Source: Alphaproteobacteria bacterium (GTDB taxonomy: Bacteria; Pseudomonadota; Alphaproteobacteria; Rhizobiales; JAJFHC01). Taken from it: a DNA stretch of 64,000 bases. Below the pieces are notes generated by a model that worked only from the letters and a program-made list of their open reading frames with translations, was not told the origin of the DNA and did no database searches. The translations under genes and the position numbers were made by a program. Shown here piece after piece: positions 46,472 to 55,506 of this stretch (its first letter is position 1; the number at the start of each line of letters is the position of its first letter). Where the stretch lies: assembly GCA_021775805.1 (NCBI GenBank), contig JAJFHD010000016.1:36478-100477 (forward strand), in the 5' to 3' direction.

Positions 46472-47599
46472 CTACTTCGCGAAATAGTAGCTTCCGCGCC
46501 ACTTGCCGTAGGACCTCGACCTGATGCCGTTGCGGGCCGTGGCCTGATAGCCTCCGCGGTCCGGCGCGGGAACTGCAGTTACCGTTCCCCCGGCCCGACC
46601 GACGGCTCCGGCATGCAGGGCCGCCGCACAGATCGCGGAATCGTCGGTGTAGAAATCGGTTCCCCAGACAGATCCGGACATGGCGTTGGGCGCGCACTGG
46701 CAGGTGCGCGGGCTGGTCGTGCCGCGCAAATCGGTCATGTTGCCCGGGCAGGCCCTTGCTTGCGCAGACGTCGTGCTGGACGTTGCGGGAGTGATGCCGG
46801 GAAAACGGAAACTCCAAGGGTATGCGCCATAGTTCGATGATGTCACGCCGTTGCTCGCGGTTCCCTGGTAGGCAGCGCGGCCCGGAGCGCCCTTTGTCTG
46901 GATCATCCCTCCCGACACACCGACCGCGCCGGCATGACGGGCGGCGTTGCACAGGGACGAGTCGTGCGTATAGACGCCGGTTCCCCACACGCCACCCTTG
47001 ATGGCACCGGGGGCGCAGTAGCAGATCATGATCAGGGTCGAGTTCTGATGCATGCTGAAATTGGCTGGACAGGTGGCGGCGGTGTCGAGGGTGACGCCAA
47101 CGGAAACGCCGCCGGGCGACGGCGTGGCGCTCTGACTTGCTCCGGCGCCGGCATCACCGACGCATCGGCGCACAAACCAGCGCAGCCCCTTGAGGCCCGA
47201 AGCATTGAAGTTGCGGTTGTTCCAATCCGGTCTTTCGGCTTCGGTTGTGTAGTTGCCCCACATCCAGCCATATTTGTTTGCACCGAACTGCGCCCAGTTG
47301 TCCGGTTCGTAGTTCGATCTGATTCCCTTGCCGACGAACAGGCCATAGCGATTGATTCGCCAGGGTTTGCGGGCATCGAACTCATTGTCACCGTCATAGG
47401 CGTTGAGGGTGCCGCTGACGTGCGTGATCCACCGTTCGATGCAGGCGGGACCATTTGGCAACCGCGAAACGTCCTGGGCAGAGGTCGGGACGGACACCGA
47501 CAAGACGACCACCGAGAGCAACAGCATGCCAGTCACGTGTCGGAATGCCGGGCCGAACACGCTTCGCGTCTGTGACTTATGCAACTGTGCGTTATGCAT
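46472..47599 (-). CDS. Exported protein with two tandem LCCL domains
   Basis: The 375-residue protein has a signal peptide (~15-42, ending in SAQ). An N-terminal region with tryptophans and two cysteines follows (~45-150). Then come two LCCL repeats, at ~188-268 and ~286-370. Each has C-C-APxAxxGxVWGT, a YTxDSxxCxAAxHAG core and a final NGxxSxxYG segment. LCCL domains are better known from eukaryotic extracellular proteins; bacterial copies are of unknown role. A low-complexity Ser/Thr/Pro linker separates the N-terminal part from the repeats. Confidence 0.8.
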   Translation of the reverse strand: MHNAQLHKSQTRSVFGPAFRHVTGMLLLSVVVLSVSVPTSAQDVSRLPNGPACIERWITHVSGTLNAYDGDNEFDARKPWRINRYGLFVGKGIRSNYEPDNWAQFGANKYGWMWGNYTTEAERPDWNNRNFNASGLKGLRWFVRRCVGDAGAGASQSATPSPGGVSVGVTLDTAATCPANFSMHQNSTLIMICYCAPGAIKGGVWGTGVYTHDSSLCNAARHAGAVGVSGGMIQTKGAPGRAAYQGTASNGVTSSNYGAYPWSFRFPGITPATSSTTSAQARACPGNMTDLRGTTSPRTCQCAPNAMSGSVWGTDFYTDDSAICAAALHAGAVGRAGGTVTAVPAPDRGGYQATARNGIRSRSYGKWRGSYYFAK

Positions 47600-47817
47600 T
47601 GGACGTACACCTTCGATCAGAAACGCGGGCGGCAGCCTTGATCTCGATCAACAAGGGCGCCTATGTGCCCCGGTGCCGGACACGTTCCGGCCGCAATGCT
47701 TGCGTCAAAGCCGTTGCGCGCTGGCAGACACCGTGGCACTGTCCGGACCGTATTTCCAAACCTCCGGCCTCATCCATTACTGCGCAGTGAGTCCGGCCAA
47801 CCTTGACCCGGCCTCTC

Positions 47818-48798
47818 ATGTCCTTTGACCGCATCACCCATGCTTTTGCCGGCAATCCGCTCGATCGTGCGGCTGTCCTGCGCACCGATGCCAACGAGGT
47901 TGCCCGGCTGCTGGCGTCACCGGATGCCGGGATCGTGGCCTTTGCCGACGACCGGCCGCTGATCGCCATCAGCGACGACGGCAGCCGCATGGACATCGTC
48001 TGGCTCAAGCCGGCGGATATTCTGACCCATCGCGCCGACGGGTCGCCGTTGATCCTGCTGGGCGTGACCCAGGACGCAGAACAAGGCACAGGCCGGACAG
48101 CCGGCAAGACCGGGGCGCCCCGGTTCGCCTGCCGCATCGACGTCGGCGCGGACGGAGAGCCGGACCCGGCTTTCTCGTCACTGGGCAAATTCATCGACCT
48201 GCGCAGCCTTGCCGTGCAGGGACTGCTTGCCCGCGATCAGCTCGGCATCCTGACTCAGGCCCGGTCGCTTGGCGCCTGGCACACCCGCCACACGTTCTGC
48301 GCCAATTGCGGCGCGCCGACACAAGCCGCCGATGCCGGCTACAAGCGCATCTGCGGCGGTTGCGGCGCGGAGCACTTTCCACGCACCGACCCGGTCGCCA
48401 TCATGGTCGTGCATCACGGCACCGACTGTCTGCTCGGACGCCAGGCCCACTTTCCCGAGGGCAGCTATTCAGCGCTTGCCGGGTTCATTGAAGCCGGCGA
48501 GTCGATCGAGGAAGCCGCGCGGCGGGAGATCTTCGAGGAAGCCGGTGTGCTCGTCGGCAAGATCGCCTATCACTCGAGCCAGCCCTGGCCGTTTCCCTCA
48601 AACCTGATGATCGGCCTGATTGGCGAGGCGCTCGACAAGACGCTCGACGTGGATTTCGAGGAAATGGAGGACGCGCGCTGGTTTCCCCGCGAGGAAGTGA
48701 TCTCCATGATCCACCGGACCCACGAAGGCGGCTTGTTTACGCCGCCGGATATCTCGATCGCCCACCAGATGATCAAGAGCTTCTACGGTCAGGACTGA
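47818..48798 (+). CDS. nudC: NAD+ diphosphatase NudC
   Basis: From ATG 47818 the protein has 326 residues; a TTG at 47803 would add five. A four-cysteine zinc ribbon (CANCGAPTQ, then CGGCGAEHFPRTDP) is followed by an intact Nudix box in GFIEAGESIEEAARREIFEE. The downstream SQPWPFPSNLM segment is diagnostic of NudC. It cleaves NAD(H), and in some bacteria NAD caps on RNA. In related genomes it sits near pheA; here ~1.9 kb of other sequence intervenes. Confidence 0.95.
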   Translation: MSFDRITHAFAGNPLDRAAVLRTDANEVARLLASPDAGIVAFADDRPLIAISDDGSRMDIVWLKPADILTHRADGSPLILLGVTQDAEQGTGRTAGKTGAPRFACRIDVGADGEPDPAFSSLGKFIDLRSLAVQGLLARDQLGILTQARSLGAWHTRHTFCANCGAPTQAADAGYKRICGGCGAEHFPRTDPVAIMVVHHGTDCLLGRQAHFPEGSYSALAGFIEAGESIEEAARREIFEEAGVLVGKIAYHSSQPWPFPSNLMIGLIGEALDKTLDVDFEEMEDARWFPREEVISMIHRTHEGGLFTPPDISIAHQMIKSFYGQD

Positions 48799-48884
48799 CG
48801 TCACGAATCCTGCCGGTATTGCGTGGCGTAATAGCAGCTCAGTTATTGTGATCCTTGTCGGCGCCCAGACTTGTCGGCGCACAA

Positions 48885-49125
48885 ACGGAAACAAGGACCC
48901 AAAGCGATTCGCGTTTGATTGTACTCAACAACAGACTTCGCGGCTGCGCGATGTCCTCAAAAACTGTCATGCACGTGCTTGACGCGTGCATCTCCAGAGC
49001 TGCAACGCTGGAGGTCCTCGTGTCGGCGCACGAGGACGACAATCAGGGAGGGCGGCGAAGCCAAGGCTTTGGCGGTGCAATGCCGATCAGCACCAGGAAT
49101 GTATCCCATAAATTGCGACACGCTT
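48885..49125 (+). repeat. Dispersed repeat family A, copy 3
   Basis: Matches 15402-15642 over its full length, more diverged than copies 1 and 2 from each other. The central palindrome is perfect (GTCCTCGTG, loop, CACGAGGAC). In the second hairpin the sequence changed to GCCAAGGCTTTGGC, where arms GCCAA/TTGGC pair instead. It lies ~86 bp after nudC. Confidence 0.85.
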
Positions 49126-49822
49126 GTCCTATGATTTCCCGCGTTGATCGGGCAATATCGGATCCGCCGCAGTAGGCGTCTTGCCTCTGTATGATGGCGG
49201 TGGAAGGCCGATTGCTAGTCACGCGAACAGGTCATCTTCTTACTCGTGTACATTCAGCTGGGTTTAGAGTAAGCTCACTTCCACCTCTAGAGCCTTGCGC
49301 CATAAAACTGATCTTCAATCAAATGGCGCGACGGCAATGATCCCGCTTCCATGCAATTGGCAATGCTCGACAGGTGCAAGACGAAGATCTTGTGCGGGAT
49401 CGCACCGAAAATCTGGTTAAGGTTCATGGCATCGAATACGATCGCGAAGCATAGCAGTTTGAAGGCGTTGATAGGGCATCGACTGCCCGATATTAGAATA
49501 ATTGCCGAGTCTAACCGTCAGCCAGACGGCCAGCACATTCCCGTTTCGCAACGTCAAACAATCATCACAGTTGAGCAAACACACTGCCGTTGGCCGATTG
49601 GAGATCCAAAAAAGGGCGGCTTTTTTCTCTGCGGTGCTAAGTCCGACGTCATGGACAGTTATTGTCTTCGTCACATGCAGATCGCTTACCGAAGCTAGCT
49701 GAGTGTGGCCACAGCAAAGCGTTGAGTCGGCCCTGCCAAAAGAAATGCCTCTCGACACTGGAATGTGGCCGGGGAGCATCACTGATTCTGCCAACTTAAA
49801 TGGAAAGGACGATAGTCTATTC
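49126..49822. other. Non-coding region between repeat copy 3 and the orphan gene
   Basis: About 700 bp, lower in GC than its surroundings. Open frames on both strands are short, lack ribosome sites and look non-protein-like. No transposase fragment was recognised. Together with the repeat and the orphan at 49823 it separates nudC from pheA. Confidence 0.4.
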
Positions 49823-50308
49823 ATGACTGGTAACTTGGAAATCACACTACACACTGCCCACTCCCTTCCTCGCTCGAGCGAGCCAGGCGCAAAGAAGAAT
49901 AAGGCCGTTTCGGACCTCTGGAAATGGCCGATCGATCTGACACCGGATCTCGCGACCAGACTGCTTCACGGTCTCGCTGAAAACCATCGCCGGCGCCTGT
50001 ATTTGTTTGCACGCAAGGGCGAACGAGTTTCGATGCACGATCTACTGGCGGTCACCGGCGACGAGGACCTGCGAGTGCTCTCCTATTTCCAGGGCGCCCT
50101 CAGCCGCAAACTTCGCCGACTCCTGGGCGACCAGGAAAAGAAGACCCACCTCATCGGCTGGGACTATGCGGCGACTGTCTGGGATGACGAACACGCCAAG
50201 ATTATCGACGGCGTATGCTACGTTACCACCACCACGCGCGAAGCTCTGATGCAAAGTCTAGGACATGCGCCCGATCTTGCACGACCGGGCGAGGCGGATG
50301 CTGCGTGA
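49823..50308 (+). CDS. Hypothetical protein, 161 residues
   Basis: The start is taken at ATG 49823 (MTGNLEITLHTAH). The frame is open to 49703, but that part is not protein-like. The C-terminal ~110 residues are basic and ordered (LLHGLAENHRRRLYLFARKG, GALSRKLRRLLGDQEKKTHL, IDGVCYVTTTTREALMQ), resembling small winged-helix-like proteins of mobile regions. No firm family. It may be DNA-binding. Confidence 0.5.
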   Translation: MTGNLEITLHTAHSLPRSSEPGAKKNKAVSDLWKWPIDLTPDLATRLLHGLAENHRRRLYLFARKGERVSMHDLLAVTGDEDLRVLSYFQGALSRKLRRLLGDQEKKTHLIGWDYAATVWDDEHAKIIDGVCYVTTTTREALMQSLGHAPDLARPGEADAA

Positions 50309-50703
50309 CAAAGCTTTAGCCTCCCCTAACATCAGGATTGGCGCAAAGTGATCGCTCAATCCGAGACATTACCTTCAACTCTCGGAAACCTGAACTTCAG
50401 ATGTGCGACATTTGTTGTGGTCCCGACACTGCAAGACACCATCACCAGCAAGATGCGATGGTTTGTGACTTGCGGTTTGGGGTCACGAGCGGTCCAATGA
50501 GCCTATTGGCACGTGTCGGTCCGTACTGGCCGCGACAACTGACGCTCTTTGTTTCGGGTGCGCCCACATCGGCAAACATACCCAAAATGGGGTTGTGTCA
50601 GGTTCAGTGAGAACCGGTCGGCACGGAATGTCAGGTCAAGTCCGGGACATTACGGATTACGCGCACCTGAGAATGACGAGGATCATTTGGCCCATGTTAT
50701 GCG
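50309..50703. other. Intergenic region before the pheA stop, nothing recognised
   Basis: About 395 bp between the orphan gene and the convergent pheA. No conserved frame, RNA or repeat was seen. Confidence 0.4.
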
Positions 50704-51561
50704 CTACCCCCGCAAACCGTCCCGGAAGCTGCTGGCCTTGTAGACGCCGAGCACCTTCACATGCGTGGTGAAGAACCCCAACTCCTCCAGCGCCAGTTCG
50801 ACCGGACGCTCGTCGGGGTGGCCCTCGATGTCGGCGTAGAACTGGGTGGCGAAGAACTGGCCGTCGAGCTGGTAGGACTCGAGTTTGGTCATGTTGACGC
50901 CGTTGGTGGCAAACCCGCCCATGGCCTTGTAGAGGGCCGCCGGCACGTTGCGGACCCGGAACACGAAGCTGGTGATGATCAGGCCGTCGTCGGGCCTCGC
51001 CAGGACTTCCTCGCGCGACAGGATCAGGAACCGGGTCGTGTTGTGCTCGGCGTCTTCCACATCGTCGCGCAGAATTTTCAACTTGTAGATCTCGGCGGCA
51101 AGCCTGGTGGCGATGGCGGCTTCGGTCGGGTCGCCCCATTCCGCCACATCCATGGCGGCACCGGCGGTATCGGCGGCGACCTTGGCGTGCAGGCCCAGTT
51201 CGCGGATCACGTTGCGGCACTGGCCCAGGGCCATCTGGTGGCTGTGGACGTTCCTGATGGTCTCCAGAGTTGCCTCGTCGGTGCCGAGCAACTGGTGGCG
51301 GACGCGCAGAAAGTGCTCGGCGATGATGTGCAGGCCCGACTCCGGCAGCAGGTGATGGATGTCGGCGACCCGCCCGGCGACGGAATTCTCCACCGGGATC
51401 ATGGCCAGACGGGCCCGTCCGTCCGAGACAGCGGCAAAAGCGTCCTCAAACGTGCGGCAGGCCACCGGCTCCATCTGCGGATAGACTTCGAGGCAGGCAA
51501 TGTGCGAATTGGCGCCGGGTACGCCCTGGTAGACGATCTTGTTGTCCGGTGAGTCGGTCAT
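50704..51561 (-). CDS. pheA: Prephenate dehydratase
   Basis: The 285-residue monofunctional enzyme has VYQGVPGANSHIACLE at the start, PVENSVAGRV in the middle and the catalytic-region motif NTTRFL (~178-183). A C-terminal ACT domain (FVFRVRNVPAALYKAMGGFA, KLESYQL) mediates phenylalanine feedback. It converts prephenate to phenylpyruvate. It is 70 bp downstream of kdsB on the same strand. Confidence 0.96.
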   Translation of the reverse strand: MTDSPDNKIVYQGVPGANSHIACLEVYPQMEPVACRTFEDAFAAVSDGRARLAMIPVENSVAGRVADIHHLLPESGLHIIAEHFLRVRHQLLGTDEATLETIRNVHSHQMALGQCRNVIRELGLHAKVAADTAGAAMDVAEWGDPTEAAIATRLAAEIYKLKILRDDVEDAEHNTTRFLILSREEVLARPDDGLIITSFVFRVRNVPAALYKAMGGFATNGVNMTKLESYQLDGQFFATQFYADIEGHPDERPVELALEELGFFTTHVKVLGVYKASSFRDGLRG

Positions 51562-51630
51562 GGTCGGGCCTTGTGGCTGTTTGTGGTCTTCAGATTTGAC
51601 GCAGTGTTCTGGGCCTGCGGCGCCTGTGTG

Positions 51631-52377
51631 TCAATTGCCCATAGTCGCGCGCGCGCGCTCGAGGTCGGCGGGCGTATCGACACCCAACGGAATGGTGTCG
51701 ACGAGCACGGCATCGATGCGCATGCCGGCATCGAGGGCGCGCAGCTGTTCCAGCCGGTTCTGTTTCTCCCGGTCGCTCATGGGCAGGGCGACGAAGGCTT
51801 CCAGGGCTTCACGGCGATAGGTGTAAAGGCCGATGTGGTGGTAATGTGGCCCTTCATGACCCTCAGGCAGCAGCCGCATGAAATCGCGGGCCTGGCAGAT
51901 TCTGCCGCCGGAGTCGAAGCCGGCGATGACCTTGACCACGTTGGGGTTGAGCTTTTCCTCGAGATCGTCGACCCGGGCGGCAAGGGTCGAAATATCGACG
52001 GCCGGATTCGCAAGCGGTTCCAGACTTGCGCCAATCAGATCCGGTGCCATGGTCGGCAGGTCGCCCTGCATGTTGACCACCACGCCATAGCGCCGTTCCG
52101 GATCGGTCCGGGCCAGTGCCTGGGCAATGCGGTCGGAACCGCTGGGCAACGCGGCATCGGTCAGGACGCCGGTGCCGCCGGCATCCCTCACAACCGCGAC
52201 GATTTCCTCATCCGGCGCCGCCACCAGGACAGGCCCGACATCGGCTTCCATGGCGCGTTTCCAGACCTGGACAATCATCGGCAGGCCGGCGATTTCGGCC
52301 AGGGGTTTTCCCGGTAACCTTTGCGATTCCATCCGGGCTGGAATGACCACAATCACATTGTCAGAACCGTCCACCAT
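51631..52377 (-). CDS. kdsB: 3-deoxy-manno-octulosonate cytidylyltransferase
   Basis: The 248-residue protein has the nucleotide-binding N-terminus IVVIPARMESQRLPGKPL, the SGSDRIAQA block and VNMQGDLP. It activates KDO as CMP-KDO for lipid A/LPS core assembly, indicating a Gram-negative outer membrane. It is followed by pheA, and divergent from the cytochrome c gene. Confidence 0.96.
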   Translation of the reverse strand: MVDGSDNVIVVIPARMESQRLPGKPLAEIAGLPMIVQVWKRAMEADVGPVLVAAPDEEIVAVVRDAGGTGVLTDAALPSGSDRIAQALARTDPERRYGVVVNMQGDLPTMAPDLIGASLEPLANPAVDISTLAARVDDLEEKLNPNVVKVIAGFDSGGRICQARDFMRLLPEGHEGPHYHHIGLYTYRREALEAFVALPMSDREKQNRLEQLRALDAGMRIDAVLVDTIPLGVDTPADLERARATMGN

Positions 52378-52573
52378 ACTTCCCCTCTACAGACACGAAG
52401 AAACGGCGTGTTTCCGCCATCCTTCCGCGTCAAATTTGCGCACCCGCTTATACGTGTTGCATGGCCCTACGGAAAGAACTAGTCTCCGCGGCCATGTAAA
52501 GGGGGTGCCACGCCGTCGACGGTCTGGCATGGCGGATTCACTCCAAGAATGACCAGTTGGAGCCTTTCGGATA

Positions 52574-53401
52574 ATGGACGCATTCGAACTTAACAAAATC
52601 GCCGGGGCATTTCTTTTCACGTGCCTCGTGGTGCTGGGACTGCAAAGCCTCGCCGGTATTGTCTATCACCCGGCAAAGCCCGAGAAACCGGGTTTTGCGA
52701 TGGAAATCGAAGAGGCCAGCGACGGTACGGCCGAAGCCGGCACCAAAGCGGACAAGGTTCCGCTGGGTCAGCTCCTGGCGTCAGCCGATGCCGAAAAAGG
52801 CCAGAAGGTCGCCAAGAAATGCGCCGCCTGCCACACCTTCAACGAAGGCGGCAAGGTGACCACCGGACCCAACCTCTACAACATTGTCGGCCGCACCATG
52901 GCAAGTACAGACGGCTTCAAATATTCCGACGCCATGATCGCTTCCGGCAAACCGTGGACCTATGAGGAACTGGACGGCTTTCTGGCGGCGCCGAAGAAAT
53001 GGCTGCCGGGCACCAAGATGGGCTACAAGGGCATCTCAAAGCCCAACCAGCGGGCCGACCTGCTGGCTTACCTGAGAACCTTGAGCGCCAGCCCGGTTGA
53101 CTTCCCTGTTGCGGAAAAGGCCGCGGAGGCTGCTTCGGAAAGTGCGGCAGAAGACGCTATGGACGCTGTGAAAGACACGGTGGAAGGGGCGACGGAAGCT
53201 GTAAAAGACGCAGCAGAAGGAGCGACGGAAGCCGTGAAAGACGCGGCGGAAGGGGCGACGGAAGCTGTGAAAGACGCAGCGGAAGGAGCGACGGAAGCCG
53301 TGAAAGACGCGGCGGAAGGGGCGACGGAAGCCGTGAAAGACGCGGCGGAAGGGGCTATGGACTCCGCTGTCGAGAAAGCTCCGGAGGCGGCCGCGGAATA
53401 G
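52574..53401 (+). CDS. Membrane-anchored cytochrome c with 11-residue C-terminal repeats
   Basis: The 275-residue protein has an uncleaved N-terminal helix (~9-30). A class I cytochrome c domain follows with heme site CAACH (83-87), conserved TGPNLYNIVGR and axial Met149 in PGTKMGYKG. This resembles the CycM/c552 proteins that link the bc1 complex to the aa3 oxidase. After a normal domain end (~170) there are six 11-residue units (197-262, consensus EAVKDAAEGAT), absent from ordinary CycM. The tail is predicted helical and charge-patterned. Confidence 0.92.
   Translation: MDAFELNKIAGAFLFTCLVVLGLQSLAGIVYHPAKPEKPGFAMEIEEASDGTAEAGTKADKVPLGQLLASADAEKGQKVAKKCAACHTFNEGGKVTTGPNLYNIVGRTMASTDGFKYSDAMIASGKPWTYEELDGFLAAPKKWLPGTKMGYKGISKPNQRADLLAYLRTLSASPVDFPVAEKAAEAASESAAEDAMDAVKDTVEGATEAVKDAAEGATEAVKDAAEGATEAVKDAAEGATEAVKDAAEGATEAVKDAAEGAMDSAVEKAPEAAAE
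53162..53359 (+). repeat. Six tandem 33-bp coding repeats in the cytochrome c gene
   Basis: Units start at 53162, 53195, 53228, 53261, 53294 and 53327, each encoding 11 residues. The first is degenerate (DAVKDTVEGAT). Units 3 and 5 are identical at DNA level and units 2 and 4 differ at only two bases, so a 66-bp double unit was probably duplicated. Confidence 0.92.
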
Positions 53402-53447
53402 CTGGCGGACAGACCAGACGGAACGTCTCTAATTCTCCCAGATCTGT

Positions 53448-53481
53448 ACACCGGCAGCCCGTGTTGCCGGTGTTTTTATTT
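53448..53481 (+). terminator. Rho-independent terminator after the cytochrome c gene
   Basis: ACACCGGCA (53448-53456) pairs perfectly with TGCCGGTGT (53465-53473) across an 8-nt loop, followed by TTTTATTT. It lies 47 bp after the stop codon. Confidence 0.85.
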
Positions 53482-53649
53482 GCGGATTCCGACTGCGCCA
53501 GCATTGGTTCACGTTGCGCCTGGCGGCAATTACGAAAGTTTCATGTGACAAACAGGCTTGGCAAGGACCAATATCCAAGCCATATGACCGTGAATGTCAT
53601 GTAACCTGCGGATTTGTCAGCCGGCATCAACAATGGATAGGGAGATTTC

Positions 53650-55506
53650 ATGCGTGCGATCCTGAACGGCGGCCTTATGGCTTTCTTGTGTGCACTGTCG
53701 GTCGGCACGATGCAGCCATCGGCTCAGGCGGAGGAGATCCAGCGCCACGGCCTGTCGCTCATGGGCAGTCTCAAACATGAAGCGGATTTCAAACATTTCG
53801 ACTACGTCAATCCGAATGCCCCCAAGGGCGGCAATGTCCGCCAAGGGGCGATCGGCACGTTCGACAGCCTGAACATCTTCATTCTGAAAGGCGAACCCGC
53901 AAGAATTGTCGCATACATTTACGACACTCTGATGCAACGCAATCCGAATGAGATCAGCGGCGAATACGGCCGTCTTGCGGAAAGCGTTACCTACCCGGAA
54001 GACTTCTCGTCGGTCACCTATACGTTGCGGGCCAATGCACGCTGGCATGACGGCAAACCGGTGACGCCCGAAGACGTCATCTTCACCCTAGAGAAATTGC
54101 GTGAAGGCGGCCTGCCCTTCTTTGCTTCCTACTATGCCAACGTGGCCAAGGCGGAGAAGATCGGTGACCGGCAGGTCAAATTTTCCTTCAACACCAAGGG
54201 CAACCGCGAACTGCCGCTGATTCTGGGCCAGTTGACTGTTCTGCCCAAACACTACTGGGAGGGCACCGACAAGGACGGCAACAAGCGCGATGTCTTTGCC
54301 ACGACCCTTGAACCGCCGTTGGGCAGCGGGCCCTACCGGGTAAAAACAGTTGAACCGGGCAAGCGCGTCTCGGTCGAACGGGTTCCGGACTACTGGGGCA
54401 AAGACATTCCGGTAAATGTAGGCCGGTACAATTTCAACACTATAACGCACGAGTATTTCAGGGATTCTACCGTAGCCCTCGAGGCCTTCAAGGCCGATCA
54501 GTTTGACCTGAGGGCGGAGTCTTCCGCCAAGAACTGGGCGACCGCGTATGATTTCAAGGCGGTTAAAAGAGGCGACGTCATAACACAGGTGTTCAAGACC
54601 AAGAACGCCGAATCCATGCAGGCATTCGTTTTCAACACACGGCGCAAGAAATTTTCTGATCCCCGGGTCAGACTTGCCTTCAACCACGTGTTCGATTTCG
54701 AGTGGGCCAACAAGAACCTGTTTTACGGTCAGTACACGCGTGTCGCCAGCTTCTTCGAGAACTCCGAACTGGCCGCAACGGGATTGCCTGAGGGACAGGA
54801 GCTTGCCATCCTTGATTCCATCAGAGACCGGGTTCCGCCGGAAGTCTTTAAGAAAGAATACAAGAACCCGGTTGGCGGCGACCAAACAGCGGCCCGAAAG
54901 AACCGTCGCATGGCCCTGAGACTGTTGAAACAGGCCGGCTGGGTGATCAAGGACGGCAAGCTGGTCAACGCACAGTCGGGCGAAAGAATGAAAATCGATT
55001 TTCTTATTTATCAGCCCCTGTTCGAGCGCATCATTCTACCCTACATTCAGCGGCTTGAGCAGCTTGGCATCGAGGCTTCGCTGCGCACGGTCGACCCGTC
55101 ACAATACCAGAACAGGATCGACAAGTTCGATTTTGACGCGGTGGTCGGAAGTTTCCGGCAATCGCTTTCCCCCGGCAACGAGCAACGCGATTTCTGGGGC
55201 AGCGAGGCCGCCGGCCGCAACGGCAGCCAGAACCTGATCGGGGTCAAGAATCCTGCAATCGACATTCTGATCGAGAAAATCATCTTCGCCAAGGACCGGG
55301 CCGAACTGGTGGCGGCGTCGCGTGCCCTTGACCGGGTGCTGTTGTGGAATCACTATGTGGTGCCGCAATGGTATTTCAACGGAACGCGCCTGGCCCGCTG
55401 GAACCGTTTCGGTCTTCCAGACAAAACAGCAGACTACGGCTTCAGTGCAATCGATGTTTGGTGGTACGATGCGGAAAAAGCAGCCAGTGTAAAGGGCGGG
55501 AAATGA
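53650..55506 (+). CDS. yejA: Peptide ABC transporter substrate-binding protein, YejA-like, copy 1
   Basis: The 618-residue family 5 binding protein has a signal peptide ending near SAQAEE. The YejA signature EADFKHFDYVNPNAPKGG is present, followed by family blocks (PPLGSGPYRVK, NVGRYNFNTI, RKKFSDPRVRLAFNHVFDFEW). YejABEF imports oligopeptides and, in E. coli, microcin C. Its stop overlaps the start of a second yejA-like gene (ATGA), so the two binding proteins are coupled. Confidence 0.92.
   Translation: MRAILNGGLMAFLCALSVGTMQPSAQAEEIQRHGLSLMGSLKHEADFKHFDYVNPNAPKGGNVRQGAIGTFDSLNIFILKGEPARIVAYIYDTLMQRNPNEISGEYGRLAESVTYPEDFSSVTYTLRANARWHDGKPVTPEDVIFTLEKLREGGLPFFASYYANVAKAEKIGDRQVKFSFNTKGNRELPLILGQLTVLPKHYWEGTDKDGNKRDVFATTLEPPLGSGPYRVKTVEPGKRVSVERVPDYWGKDIPVNVGRYNFNTITHEYFRDSTVALEAFKADQFDLRAESSAKNWATAYDFKAVKRGDVITQVFKTKNAESMQAFVFNTRRKKFSDPRVRLAFNHVFDFEWANKNLFYGQYTRVASFFENSELAATGLPEGQELAILDSIRDRVPPEVFKKEYKNPVGGDQTAARKNRRMALRLLKQAGWVIKDGKLVNAQSGERMKIDFLIYQPLFERIILPYIQRLEQLGIEASLRTVDPSQYQNRIDKFDFDAVVGSFRQSLSPGNEQRDFWGSEAAGRNGSQNLIGVKNPAIDILIEKIIFAKDRAELVAASRALDRVLLWNHYVVPQWYFNGTRLARWNRFGLPDKTADYGFSAIDVWWYDAEKAASVKGGK

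Noticed and set aside
49126..49822. Transposase remnants near repeat copy 3
   Set aside because: No DDE-type motif, terminal inverted repeat or recognisable transposase segment was seen in any frame.
53162..53359. Regular 33-bp repeats that could suggest a CRISPR array
   Set aside because: The units are contiguous without spacers, lie in frame in the cytochrome c gene and encode a clean 11-residue repeat.
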